This document shows positions 30,401-39,394 of a stretch of 64,000 nt of DNA, one piece after another. Source of the stretch: MFD09286-c1 sp963701015 (GTDB taxonomy: Bacteria > Bacteroidota > Bacteroidia > Bacteroidales > DTGW01); NCBI GenBank assembly GCA_963701015.1, contig OY969556.1, positions 2,852,001 through 2,916,000 on the forward strand. Reading direction: 5' to 3'. The notes beneath the pieces were generated by a model, which made no database searches, was not told where the DNA came from, and saw only the letters and a list, made by a program, of their open reading frames with translations. A program made the translations under genes and the position numbers. How positions within the stretch are numbered: position 1 is the stretch's first letter; each line of letters starts with the position of its first letter.

Positions 30401-33400
30401 AATTGTAATGTTTAGCCTTTGGGCTGTATTGTCATTTATTTGGAATGTTCCTTGTTCAACATGTAAATCTCCGTTTAAAGTAAGATTGGTTTTTAGAATG
30501 TCTGAACCACCAACACTTGTGTTTATAGCAAGGTTGTTATAAATAGCCTGGCTTGCTGGCAGCGTTATGTTTGCATCGTACTCGGTTGTTCCACCTCCCG
30601 CAAGTATAAAATTATCTGTAGTAACTGTTGGGAAGTTTGCTGATGATAATTGCAATATTCCCTGGCCCGAAAGGGATAAAAGTCCATTGGTGAATTGGTA
30701 GGTTCCTAAATTTAAATATCCACCTGCATTAATTGTAATGCTAAGATTTTGTGTAGCGTTATCGGATGAAAGTGACACAATGCGCCCCGATAAAATAACA
30801 ACATTGTCATTATAACCTGGTACAGCACTACCTAATTGCAATGTTCCACTAGGGTCAGTTGTCCATGTGGATGCTGTGTTCCAGTTGCCTGTTTGATAGG
30901 AATAAAATGTTTTGAAGCCCATAGTCCAGATACCGGTAAAAGGGACTGCTGTGCCCGTAAAGGGCTTTGTTCCTGTTATGGTAAATGAACTAGCCCCATA
31001 AGACGGCGAACCAATAGTAGGAGGGTTCTGCCAGGTAACGCCACCATCTGGTGAATAAGCCATATTTGGAGATGCCCCATTAGCTTCGGCAGGATCGTAT
31101 GTAAATGTAGCTGTTACACCTGTTAAGCCATTCAAAGCTACATTTGATGTGACATTCCAATTTACTTTAATATAACTTGGATTTATAGCAGTAGGAACAG
31201 CAATAACACGCATGTATGTTGGAATAACTGAACCTATTGTTGCTATGCTCATTGGTGAATAATATCCATTTGAGCCAACAGGATAAGTAATTTGGAAACC
31301 TGCTGCTGCAGCTCCATTTTTTTGCAAGTAACCCGGTCCATCGGTTGCTATCATGTTGTTAGTACCGTATGGCAGACCAGGAATAATAGCACCAGCGGCA
31401 TTGTTCAGTAGCGTTAAGTTATAATTATTTAATTCGATAACACCCCCACTCAGATTTAAAACCCCTGTGGCAAGGATGCTTATAGCACCCTGAAGTGTTT
31501 TGGTACTGCCACCTGAAATAGTTACATTATTATATGGATTTGATGCTGCAGGAGGTAAAATATTTTGGGCCAGAGAGCCATTAAAATTAATAGTATTATT
31601 AGTTGTTGTATATGAACAATTAGTAGCGGATGGATTAAATGTGCTTGCCACTCCAATTGTTCCTCCATTAACAAGTGTTATGGCTGCAGCAGCTCTGTTA
31701 CCACTGGTTGTTAGGTTATAAAAATTATAAGCTCCAATAGTTTGAGCACCGACACCGGAGTAATTTACTGTATTTGGATTCGATGCAAAATCAATCGTAC
31801 CAGTTAGTGAAAGCGGATTTCCAGCTCCGGTAAGGTATAAAATAGAATTGTATCCGACATCGCCATTAACAAAATTGCCTGCACCATTAATTATACCTGC
31901 CGAAAGCCCTGCTGTGTTTCTATTTGTAACAGTATTCCCTACTGTAGTGGTTAGATTGTTTGTAATGGTCATGGATTGTCCGCCAGAAATGTTTTGAGAA
32001 TTTGTAGTAAATGTATAATTTCCTGTTCCACTTGTGAAGGTTGATCCATTAAATGTCAATCCATTCTGGAAATTACAGGCTGTATTACCAGCAATCGTCC
32101 ATTGTCCATTACTATTGATAGTAACGAGACCAGTGAAATTATTTGTTCCTGTAGCACCGGTATGGCTAAAAATACCATAGCCGTTAATTGTTGTTGTTCC
32201 TGAAACGTTAATTGTAAAAGTATTAACATTTAATGTCATAAGGGCTGTTGCAGAAACGCCTGTGATGGTGAGATTTCCATTAATTGTAGAATTATTCAAC
32301 AATGTTTTAACATAACCGGCAACTGCGCTACCATTGTTGTCTCCAATATATAAATTATTATATGTTAATCCAGCAACATTCTGGTTTATGTCGCCATCGT
32401 AATAAACTGTTTGGTTGCCTGCTCCCGGGGATAATATTCCGCCTACTGCGAATACATTTGCTCCACCACGTAAGTATAAGGCATGGTTTGCACTACCACT
32501 CATGTCAATTACTCCAGCGGCTGCAAGAGTAATTATGCCTGTTATGGTGGCTGTTTTGTCTGTGGTTGTGCCGAAATTTAGCGACCCATTAATAGTGGCC
32601 GTTCCGCCAACAGAAACCGTACTTGCCGTTGTGCCTAAATTAAAAACAGTAGCTGCAGCAACGGTTAAATTATTATTTACTGTTATATTTCCCTGCAAAG
32701 TTTTAATACTTGCCCCACCACCATTAATATTTAAAACTTGATAGTTTGGCGAGGCAAATACTTGTTGCACACCTGCCAGGGTGTAATTGATTACACTCGC
32801 GGCTGCTCCGGTAGTCAATGTTCCAATAGTATTTGTTGTTCCTCCTAAATTAAGTACATGCACAAAATTGCCGGGACTCATGTCTATTGTCCCTGAATTA
32901 CCCGCTGTTTGATTTAGGTTTCCAACTAATGTAACCGTTTGAATTGCATTATTCCTGAAAGCTAGAGTAGCATTGCTTATGTCAAGGTTTCCGTTAATAT
33001 TGACCGGTGTTGCGTTGCTAAAGGTTTTAATCCCACCATTTGAAATTTGCAAATTATAGTATGAGTTAGCTGCTGATACACTCCTTACAATCTGGTTTAC
33101 GCCGTTGTAATTAACTGTTCCAGTTCCCGCTGTGAAAACTCCTGAACTGGAATTATCTCCATAAATGAAAAGAGTTCCGGAAGTCATTGTAATTATACCA
33201 TTCCCTGTAAGACTACCATTCAGGTCAACCGAATTAGCACCAATGGCAAATGTACCAGTAGCACCCGTAACTGTGAGAGTACCTTGAATGGTAGGACTTT
33301 GTCCCAAAGTCATTATAAAAGCACCTGCTGTTGTGTATGTAAAATTTCCAAAAGTCTGTCCAAGTCCATTAAGTGTTGCACTTGCCCCAAATGTAACACT

Positions 33401-36400
33401 GACTAGTGAAGTGGCTGACCATGTTGCAGTTGGAATAGTTCCACCATTTTGCGTGTGGTTGTAGGTAGCATTACCCAGAAATGAAATAGTACCTGTTGCG
33501 GTAATTGTGCCTGAGTTTGTAATTACACCTGTAGTATTAGCAACCATATCGGGTGTATATCCACCATTGGCAACAGTAAGGGTTTGGCCAGCAGGTATAG
33601 TAAGCGTGCCAATAACAGTAAAATTGTCAACAGTATATGAGTTGTTTAACGTAATATTATTTGCATTTCTTATTGTTATACCACTGCTGTTTAAATTAGT
33701 TGGAGGCGCAGTTGCAGGGGTTCCTAATCCAACTCCGGGGTCAACAGGTGTTGTAGATACTTCCCAAGTAGCAGCAGCACTCCAGTTCCCGGTTGCTTTA
33801 GACCAATAATAAAGATTTGTACCTCCATTATAAGCTGTAAAATCATTATTATCTAGTTTACCTGTTACTTGGGTTAATGCAGCATTTGTTATAATTTGAT
33901 GTGTACCAGTATTGGCCGAACTAGCAATATCAGTTGTCCATGCTGTTGTCCCATTGTCATAACGCTGCGAAAGAATGTAAGCATCACTTCCGACTACATC
34001 TGTAACAGGAGTAGTAACATACTGAAAAATAGCAGAATAAGTATAATTTATCAAGGTAGGTGCAGTGAAACTCCAATAGCGGTTTATATAATTATTTACT
34101 TGTGTATTTGCTGGATGCTTGGCATTTGAAACCTTAACACCAACTAAGCCGGCTGTTGTATTAGCCGAGAAGTTTAAAGTTGCTGGGGAATAATTACCTG
34201 CATTATCACCAACTGGATAATTAAAAACTGAAGCTCCGACTGCAAACCACTTTTGCATTTGCCCAGTACCATTTATAACCACCATGTTACTTGAAGAAGG
34301 AACTCCACCAATGGCAGAACCTGCTAATGCCATTTGTAAATTGAAATTGTTCAGATAGAGCAAACCATTAGTTAGGGTTAATGTGCCGTTTATTGTGGTA
34401 TTACTACCTAATGTAGCGCCATTGGCATCATTAAGGACCATATTTTGGAATTGGCCAGTTCCAGTGATATTATGTGCAGCCGCACCGCCTGTCAATGTTA
34501 TATTACCTGCACCACTGTGAGTGCCGTTGTTTACAACATTTCCGCTTACATTTATAGTAGAACCTCCATCTGCTAAAGTGCCGGCATTAATATTGAGGTT
34601 TTTTATTGAAATAGCTCCACCTAAGGTTAGTGTTCCATTACCTAATTTTGTTAAATCGTTTGCTGCGGAAGATATCGCACCCCCTACAGTCAATGTATTA
34701 TTCGTTACAGTAACTTGGTGACTGGCTCCCATGGTAACAACGCCTGTACCTAAGTTTAGGTTTTGTGTACCTGTAAATGCAATATCAGCATTCCAGGTAA
34801 TTGGATAATTAACCGTAGTAATTGACCCAGCAGTTGTATTATCAATGGAGCCTCCATTAATTATAAATGTACCGGCAACGGTGCCAAGTGCATTGGCACT
34901 GTTTATATTTAGGGTACCCGCATTTAATGTTGTACCTCCCGTAAAAGTGTTTACTCCGGAGAGAGTAAGAATACCTGCGCCGGATTTAGTTAAACGAAAG
35001 CCTCCTGAAATAATACCACCAACTGCAAGTGTGCCTCCATTTATTGAAACCTGACGAGCTGCACTCATTGCAACAGCGCCTGTTCCAAAATTCAAATTTT
35101 GAGTACCTGTAAATGCAAAGTCGCCTCCCCACGTCATTGGGTAGTTTATTGTGGTAATTGCCCCTGCACTAGTATTATCAATAGTTCCGCCATTAATTAT
35201 AAATGTCCCTGCAACGGTACCAAGTGCATTGGTATTGTTAATATTTATAGTGCCGGCGTTTAATGTTGTTCCGGCTGTAGATGAACTTGCACCTGAAATT
35301 GTCAAAGTACCGGCCCCAGCTTTGGTTAATCGAAAATTACCTGAAATGGCCCCGCCAATAGTTAATGCTCCAGCAGTTGTAGTTACAGTAGGGGCTGCGC
35401 TCAGGACTATATTACCATTTCCCAAATTCAGATTTTGAGTACCTGTAAAAGTGAACCCTAAATTCCATGCTTGAGGGTAATTAAGAGTTGTTATAGGCGC
35501 TCCAGAAGTATTATCAATTGCGGTGCCGGCTGCAATTGTAAATGTACCAGCAACTGTTCCAAGAGCTTGTGAATTATTAATATTTAAAGTCCCTGCATTT
35601 AGTGTTGTCCCTCCTGTAAATGTATTAGCACCAAAAAGCGTCAACATTCCAGTACCAGCTTTGGTTAACTTAAATGCGCCTGAAATAATACCACCAATAG
35701 CTAGTTCTCCTCCATTTACGGTTACAGTGGGGGCTGCGCTCATTGTAACAGCGCCTGTTCCCAAATTTAAATAATTCGTTCCGGTAAAAATAAAGCTGTT
35801 ACCCCACGTTTGCGGGTAATTAATTAATGTAATTGGTGATCCGGAAGTATTGTCTATTGTACCCCCGCTTATTATAAATGTTCCGGCGACTGTTCCAAGT
35901 GCTTGAGCATTATTAATGTTTAATGTACCTAAGCTTAATGTTGCGCCACCAGTAAAGGTATTTGCACCGGAAAGAGTTAAAGCACCAACGCCAAGTTTAT
36001 TTAAATTGAATGCACCAGAAATAACACCACCAACTGTTAATATGCCGCCATTAACTGTAATCTGGCGTGCAGCACTCATTGAAACAGCTCCCGTTCCCAA
36101 ATTCAAATTATTTGTACCTGTAAATGCGAAATTCGCATTCCAATTCTGTACATTGTTATTACTTAAGGTAATTGGAGCACCGCTTGTATTGTCAATTGTT
36201 GTTGCACCTGCACTTATAGTAAATGGCCCGGAACCAATAGCAGTGGGGCTATTAATGTTAAGAGTCCCTGCCGAAAGTGTTGTTGTTCCCGAGTAGGTAT
36301 TATTTCCACTTAGGGTAAGTGAACCAGTTCCGATTTTAGTAATAGATACACTTCCTGTATTAGTTCCATCGCTTATTGCTCCACTGTATGCTGCAGGACT

Positions 36401-37264
36401 TGTATTATCGCTACCAATGGTAATGGTTTGGGCTGTTGTTCCTCCTGAAGTATTGGTTAGATTTCCTGCACCTGTTAACGATCCTAAAGTTAATGTGAAA
36501 TCAGCCATATTCATTGAACCTCCAGCCAAATTTAGCAACCCAGTAGTCGTGGTTGCTTGGCCAAGTGCAGTGGTTCCTGAAGAAATTGTTAAATTACCAA
36601 ATGAAGCAAAAATTGTCGCAGGTAAAGTATTTGTTGCATTTAAAATTACTGTTCCTGTACTTGGTGTCCAAATATCACCAGCTGTCCCAACAGCTAAACT
36701 TCCGGTTGTTAATGTGCTGCCGGCTGTCATTGTTATTGTGCCAGTTGCAGGTGTAGCTCCAGTACCTCCCAATATCAGACTACCAGCAGTAAGAGAAGAC
36801 GTATTAAAAAAAGTAATTGTTCCTGTCCATGCAGCATTTCCCCAGCCACCAACTTGAACTAAACCACTAACTGTAAGAGCATTTCCCGCAACAGTGTAAT
36901 TCAAGGTACCAGCACCAGAACCTCCACCAGCACCAAAACTTCCAATTTGTAAACTTGCACAAGCTGCTACAGCAGTATTTATAGTTACAGTAAAACCACG
37001 TTCAATTATTACAACATCGCCAGCAACAGGATAAATGCCTGCTCCAACTGCACCACCTCCGCTTGAAAGAGACCATGTTGTATTTGTTGTCCAAGTACCA
37101 GTAATTCTTGAATAGTATGTTGCTGCATGAATATAGTCAAAATTAATTAGAATGAATAGGATCAATACCACTAAGCCTATACGTTTCCTTGCTTTATTGA
37201 AAGTTTTATTCAAATTATTCACTTTCTCATCAATATCACATCGTCTATTATTGAACTTCAACAT
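24383..37264 (-). CDS. Giant repetitive surface adhesin, main segment (4293 residues)
   Basis: One uninterrupted frame of 4293 codons. Residues about 28-47 are a hydrophobic export signal (IGLVVLILFILINFDYIHAA). The rest is almost entirely beta-strand repeat rich in Gly, Asn, Thr and Ser and nearly free of Cys. Five related modules begin with a W-rich motif like GxWxxxxTW followed by VPxxxDxVVI (near 37080, 33790, 30880, 27970 and 25170), about 3 kb apart. Most end in a domain with the FPVG motif. The first module also carries five tandem 112-residue autotransporter-type repeats. With the two downstream pieces the intact protein would have about 4,985 residues. A role in adhesion or gliding-type surface display is inferred. 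Export would need T9SS, but no sorting domain is seen at the present carboxy end. Confidence 0.85.
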   Translation of the reverse strand: MLKFNNRRCDIDEKVNNLNKTFNKARKRIGLVVLILFILINFDYIHAATYYSRITGTWTTNTTWSLSSGGGAVGAGIYPVAGDVVIIERGFTVTINTAVAACASLQIGSFGAGGGSGAGTLNYTVAGNALTVSGLVQVGGWGNAAWTGTITFFNTSSLTAGSLILGGTGATPATGTITMTAGSTLTTGSLAVGTAGDIWTPSTGTVILNATNTLPATIFASFGNLTISSGTTALGQATTTTGLLNLAGGSMNMADFTLTLGSLTGAGNLTNTSGGTTAQTITIGSDNTSPAAYSGAISDGTNTGSVSITKIGTGSLTLSGNNTYSGTTTLSAGTLNINSPTAIGSGPFTISAGATTIDNTSGAPITLSNNNVQNWNANFAFTGTNNLNLGTGAVSMSAARQITVNGGILTVGGVISGAFNLNKLGVGALTLSGANTFTGGATLSLGTLNINNAQALGTVAGTFIISGGTIDNTSGSPITLINYPQTWGNSFIFTGTNYLNLGTGAVTMSAAPTVTVNGGELAIGGIISGAFKLTKAGTGMLTLFGANTFTGGTTLNAGTLNINNSQALGTVAGTFTIAAGTAIDNTSGAPITTLNYPQAWNLGFTFTGTQNLNLGNGNIVLSAAPTVTTTAGALTIGGAISGNFRLTKAGAGTLTISGASSSTAGTTLNAGTININNTNALGTVAGTFIINGGTIDNTSAGAITTINYPMTWGGDFAFTGTQNLNFGTGAVAMSAARQVSINGGTLAVGGIISGGFRLTKSGAGILTLSGVNTFTGGTTLNAGTLNINSANALGTVAGTFIINGGSIDNTTAGSITTVNYPITWNADIAFTGTQNLNLGTGVVTMGASHQVTVTNNTLTVGGAISSAANDLTKLGNGTLTLGGAISIKNLNINAGTLADGGSTINVSGNVVNNGTHSGAGNITLTGGAAAHNITGTGQFQNMVLNDANGATLGSNTTINGTLTLTNGLLYLNNFNLQMALAGSAIGGVPSSSNMVVINGTGQMQKWFAVGASVFNYPVGDNAGNYSPATLNFSANTTAGLVGVKVSNAKHPANTQVNNYINRYWSFTAPTLINYTYSAIFQYVTTPVTDVVGSDAYILSQRYDNGTTAWTTDIASSANTGTHQIITNAALTQVTGKLDNNDFTAYNGGTNLYYWSKATGNWSAAATWEVSTTPVDPGVGLGTPATAPPTNLNSSGITIRNANNITLNNSYTVDNFTVIGTLTIPAGQTLTVANGGYTPDMVANTTGVITNSGTITATGTISFLGNATYNHTQNGGTIPTATWSATSLVSVTFGASATLNGLGQTFGNFTYTTAGAFIMTLGQSPTIQGTLTVTGATGTFAIGANSVDLNGSLTGNGIITMTSGTLFIYGDNSSSGVFTAGTGTVNYNGVNQIVRSVSAANSYYNLQISNGGIKTFSNATPVNINGNLDISNATLAFRNNAIQTVTLVGNLNQTAGNSGTIDMSPGNFVHVLNLGGTTNTIGTLTTGAAASVINYTLAGVQQVFASPNYQVLNINGGGASIKTLQGNITVNNNLTVAAATVFNLGTTASTVSVGGTATINGSLNFGTTTDKTATITGIITLAAAGVIDMSGSANHALYLRGGANVFAVGGILSPGAGNQTVYYDGDINQNVAGLTYNNLYIGDNNGSAVAGYVKTLLNNSTINGNLTITGVSATALMTLNVNTFTINVSGTTTINGYGIFSHTGATGTNNFTGLVTINSNGQWTIAGNTACNFQNGLTFNGSTFTSGTGNYTFTTNSQNISGGQSMTITNNLTTTVGNTVTNRNTAGLSAGIINGAGNFVNGDVGYNSILYLTGAGNPLSLTGTIDFASNPNTVNYSGVGAQTIGAYNFYNLTTSGNRAAAAITLVNGGTIGVASTFNPSATNCSYTTTNNTINFNGSLAQNILPPAASNPYNNVTISGGSTKTLQGAISILATGVLNLSGGVIELNNYNLTLLNNAAGAIIPGLPYGTNNMIATDGPGYLQKNGAAAAGFQITYPVGSNGYYSPMSIATIGSVIPTYMRVIAVPTAINPSYIKVNWNVTSNVALNGLTGVTATFTYDPAEANGASPNMAYSPDGGVTWQNPPTIGSPSYGASSFTITGTKPFTGTAVPFTGIWTMGFKTFYSYQTGNWNTASTWTTDPSGTLQLGSAVPGYNDNVVILSGRIVSLSSDNATQNLSITINAGGYLNLGTYQFTNGLLSLSGQGILQLSSANFPTVTTDNFILAGGGTTEYDANITLPASQAIYNNLAINTSVGGSDILKTNLTLNGDLHVEQGTFQINDNTAQRLNITINGNVIVESTGLITVGTGNTVTGANTPTTVLNGGVAPFINYYNNETHTIIILGNFINNGTVRFTNQTYPQYGTFPNNGAVTIYFQGATSDTLTCNGLTDFYNLVLDKGTDPTYSLTINSSDYPNFRLFGANVAVWDINGASNANPNIKKALWIRNGNLILTGSTVIPSLTEGITGSITTGTPTSDYIIPASAALTINGGSVIVLSTADDFTEVNAAYGLSGGSNAIYGIGAGSGSSLSVYGKLQMNSGYLSTRESSGLLYWSYNLGQVVMNGGIIDTKQIHSPEAANVGLINYSQSSGTVILRGRFTNTINYTLPTDLATPVINTARVANGIDAGVGTFYLNSNGSNGFSMSNGTIAIYDVCGTLATPFAFQQSCPVSNISITGGTLQITPTTGTGLADANYYINTTSPFGNLLVNLASGASSVQLNTNAITILNNFSLQTTGSIFNANNLNVTVGGNLLFANGTTYTPGTNTTILNGSTTQTLTVNLAAPLSLNNLTITTPSGVEVNMAGTQTSVNVFGNFNLTAGTLNDNGDYIYVTGNVYNSGLHTGTGKIQLNGTAAQTIDGNGVFQNLELNNTTVGNTAPVSLVNNTTINGALNLLSNKIFIIGTYNLLINSSGSITSTPGFTSSCYIHGSGNSGDGGITKAYSTNAAFVFPVGCFSTNRSATYAYTPATIGFSASPTTYGSITIVPVGYEEPSTTVKSQSLTFFWHVISNGFTGPYSVTHTFIYSPTDIQLGVLANYVPSLYNRSNYTWNNGLHANINTGTFSITDWGVPTNSSTFLDADYTAGDNTTGGGAFGTPKVYYSLANGLWNSNATWTFNSSHTGAQAGSVPGINDIVVIGNKDSVYLTNATYILNTPAANVAKCASLQIDAGACLDIDNCPGSIFSTVVNSPLGNGDFRVSLNNGSGSTFAFPSGDFSAFNTNLGTTELYTNNAGAGTTYWLPQNIPSYGNLKLSPLGGSNIIFGNLSLTIYGNLITNGQNADSWFLPTWNPTTYPTAPTVAVAKTITIKGNLQILGGALIWYGNGALAQNIVVNGDVVVSPWGAIQNWGAANNQSLAIGGSLINNTNNATQGGVGTGSWVDFNTNGAIPVTFFGPNSAFIKNSAGTPGTTFNTVTVNKGSSPATTLTCNIAGTLNTNGALAAPNDNWLNLQNGTFIYNRSGNFNITTGSTFTIPSTAGLTINTPSNVNIAQANVSNNTLYLSGNLTLAAGNSGNVYIGANANNQHNDIEYSSGGSASIEVDGGNLIVNGAIRRNPANPAGVLSYTQTGGQVIILGNSTLTSNAKLEVVNSGSQFNMSGGIISIVRGGGINYGDLYLRPQTSSVTGGTIQFSQVPPVVAPVIATVNAAQSYLMDANIPLNNLTITGTANTATVSLMVDPLNVNGNLILSNVNSILTSNNKNITIGGNFSNNGTYNYGTNLTNFNGSVQNISGATVTNFYNLNISPVTSVTENSSPTVNGYLSIGSGTFVLGINLVNLKSNLTNNGTYTDNNTGSSGVSLSGSAQQVISGTGSFGSLTVNNNAGALATTSLSLQDNLTLTKGNLTISSNLLSLGLNSNINGYPFGVTNMIVCDGVASSAGLQKFFNPTAILSTFTFPVGVSGKYTPAIYTYTNNATIGYIQVNPVNNNEPAVLDPTNVLHYYWQISSSGISGFAGNALLQYLPGDVQGGPESSYVTAWLLTPGTYWAKSSPAGTNVDAINHQLTFNYPAGTANLNGDYTAGLDAAIPSEVPAYQSIVNGFWSDPTIWQPVGAAPPCPAGGPNGFIVIINNAVTTDVNYCSAYQTIINDSLLVVSPTYGHNLGTVSGNGVLHVESGNLPAGNYASFVSCANNGTIDFGGTGNYTLIVTPFQGQSIPNLFFTGTGKRILPNSDLTICNRFVINGPIVDNSANNRHLYILGTMEKPGLGAFTQGTGANATVTFSGTSPQTIGGPLGNFTFNNMEVNNSAGLSIGTGGTITISTGNLYLTNGIISTTSANKLTITNTSAACVVPAGGSANSFINRTVN
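34630..36306 (-). repeat. Five tandem ~336-bp repeats in the adhesin gene
   Basis: Five copies of a 112-residue unit lie in tandem, each running from AGTLNINN...ALGTVAGTF through IDNTS, NLNLGTGAV, VGGxISG and LTKxGxGxLTLSG to NTFTGG. They contain the autotransporter-associated beta-strand (PATR) pattern. Copies 2 to 4 are most alike; the fifth decays at its end. Such repeats favour slippage and recombination, so copy number may vary between strains. Confidence 0.85.
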
Positions 37265-38067
37265 AATTTGTTTTATATATTTTTTACTTTTTTTCTTTCA
37301 AATATTTGCCCAAGCAGTACCTTTTAAAATTCAATTAACTACTTTACCTCACCCTTCCCTCTCCAATCGGAGATGGTTTTACCCATTCTATAAAGAGATT
37401 GAATTACTTAATTTGTTTTTTAATTTTATTATCAAATTTTTATTCTTCTAAACCCTATTCCTCAATCTTAACCCCAAACCTCTAAAGTGACAATAACAGT
37501 GTAGTGGTTTGGTTAAAACACCACTCTGATACATTTTTAAATTCCCTATCTGTTTGAAAAGAGAAATACTGAGCTAATATTGTTTTTTTTCCAAATTATA
37601 TTTAAATCAATTCTGTTTTTGAACTTTAAATCTCCTTTTCAACCTTTTTATTTCAAATCCATCCTAGTTTGAAGAACCTTGTGAATGAAAAGAAACGTTC
37701 TCACTTCTGGAAAGAGTATTTTAGTGATCTCACGAGCGTAGCAATTAGATACGATGTGAGATTTTTCTAATTTCCTTTTTTACGAATTAAACATTGAGAA
37801 GTTGCAACCAATTGGGTGATATATGTTACTTATTGACGAATTAGTTTGATATATTTTTGCTATCTAAATAATTTACTTATATTTATCTCTATCAAATTTA
37901 ATAAAACCAGCGGATATTTTATTTATTAGGGTTTTATTTATTATTGACTTTGAAAGTTTAATTTTTGAATATTTTATATACAGTTAAACATTAATAAAAT
38001 GTATTTGGTTTCTTTTTGAATAACATTTTTTTAATTTTAATATATAAATACGATAACGCATTCGACA
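37265..38067. other. Long intergenic region with a stem-loop element
   Basis: No convincing gene is present in these 803 bases. At 37727-37762, ATCTCAC...GTGAGAT (7 bp) encloses CGTA...TACG (4 bp), followed by TTTTTC on the plus strand. It resembles the small dispersed hairpins of REP type, or a terminator with no obvious gene. The right part must carry the promoter for the gene at 38068, and the left part the promoter for the giant adhesin on the reverse strand; neither has a clear consensus match. Confidence 0.4.
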
Positions 38068-39048
38068 ATGGTTGACCTTTCATGTACCTTTATGGGAATT
38101 GAGCTTAACAACCCAATTATTGTGGGAAGCAGTGGATTAACTAGTGAGCTTGATAGTATTTGCCGTATATCTGAATCAGGCGCCGGGGCTATAATCCTGA
38201 AATCAGTTTATGAAGAACAAATCTGCCTGGAATCAAACAATCTTAAAGACTTTGCGAATTTCCCAGCTGATTTTGCAGAATATATTCAATCTTATTCCAG
38301 TAAGTTTCCGCTTGCGGATTATTTAAAACTCATTGAAAATTCCAAACGCGATGTAAAAATACCTGTTTTTGCAAGTATAAACTGTGTTAAAACTGGCGAC
38401 TGGTTTAGCTTTTTAAAAGAAATAGAATCGGCCGGGGCTGATGGCATTGAAATGAATATTTTCTTTTTCCCTGATGATAAAGACTTTAGAGCTGAAGACT
38501 ATGAAAAAATATATTTCGAATTGGTATTGAAAGCAACCCATCAGCTTCAAATTCCGGTTGCCATAAAAATCCCTCTATTGTTTACCAATCCTTTGAATGC
38601 AATTGATCGCTTGTTTTACCGTGGAGCATCTGGAATTGTGATGTTCAACAATCATTACCAACCTGATATCGACCTCCGCGAAATGGAAATAATCACCAGC
38701 AGGCAAAACCAACTTTCGAATAATTATTATAACACTTTGCGTTGGATAGGTTTGGCTACTTCGCATATTAATAAAATGAATATTGCTGCCTCATGTGATA
38801 TTTCATCAGCTTCTGATATTATTAAATTATTACTCATTGGGGCAAACGCGGTAATAATTTCCAACATTCTTCAAAAAAAGGGTATCGAATATTTGAAAGT
38901 TATTTTTAATGAGATTACGGAATGGATGGAAAGTAAAGGCTTTACTAAAATTGAACAATTCCAGGGTCAAATGAATTACGGACAATTGATTAATACCTTT
39001 TATTTTGAAAGGGAACAGTTGATGAGAACTGAAAACGGAGAAGAATAA
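38068..39048 (+). CDS. Dihydroorotate dehydrogenase-like flavoprotein
   Basis: A 326-residue TIM-barrel protein beginning VDLSCTFMGIELNNPIIVGSSGLT, the typical beginning of class 1 dihydroorotate dehydrogenases and related FMN enzymes (MGxxLxNPIIVgaS). The later part shows GASGIVMFNN and a LLLIGANAVIIS phosphate-binding end, as in FMN barrels. The usual catalytic Cys/Ser loop of true PyrD is not obvious, and no pyrimidine gene is nearby, so it belongs to the dihydroorotate-dehydrogenase-like group found in many Bacteroidota, whose substrate is unknown. It stands alone. The last residues (MRTENGEE) merge into low-complexity DNA. Confidence 0.75.
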   Translation: MVDLSCTFMGIELNNPIIVGSSGLTSELDSICRISESGAGAIILKSVYEEQICLESNNLKDFANFPADFAEYIQSYSSKFPLADYLKLIENSKRDVKIPVFASINCVKTGDWFSFLKEIESAGADGIEMNIFFFPDDKDFRAEDYEKIYFELVLKATHQLQIPVAIKIPLLFTNPLNAIDRLFYRGASGIVMFNNHYQPDIDLREMEIITSRQNQLSNNYYNTLRWIGLATSHINKMNIAASCDISSASDIIKLLLIGANAVIISNILQKKGIEYLKVIFNEITEWMESKGFTKIEQFQGQMNYGQLINTFYFEREQLMRTENGEE

Positions 39049-39394
39049 ACGGATGACGGTAAACGGAGAAAGGGAAAACTGAATACGGGGAAATTGAAAA
39101 TGAAATCTTAGGACGAATTACAAATTGATAAGTATGTTTTCTTCGCCTTGGAAAAGCGACCAATGAGATTGAAATTAGTTTCGATTTTGGCCGATCAATC
39201 TCCCTAGCCCTCTTCTCCACGACGGAATTGAGCAGTTGTTTTAACTAATATACTCCAATATAAAAACAACCTTTCAATATTAAACATCGCGAACTTATTG
39301 AAGCGATTTCAAGTATAAAACGAGTCTCAAATTAGTTGAAGTTTTACAAACATCATTATCACACTCACTTTTGGAGAAAGCCGGGTAAAAGCTA
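39049..39394. other. Intergenic region with degenerate GAAAACGGAGAA repeats
   Basis: The first 60 bases are imperfect repeats of an ACGGAGAA/GGGGAAA type that continue out of the end of the preceding gene. The rest contains no gene or terminator that I recognise. The genes on either side are convergent. Confidence 0.35.

Noticed and set aside
24399..36857. Many open frames of 60-158 codons on the plus strand opposite the adhesin
   Set aside because: They are by-products of the repetitive, stop-poor adhesin sequence on the other strand; they are rich in Val, Pro and Ala in the way expected of antisense frames and none resembles a known protein.
37316..37395. Short CT-rich stretch resembling a dispersed repeat
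   Set aside because: Only one copy is seen in the window and it has no clear ends.
37152..37451. 99-codon frame on the plus strand at the adhesin start
   Set aside because: It overlaps the adhesin signal region in antisense, has a low-complexity Phe-rich tail and no family resemblance.
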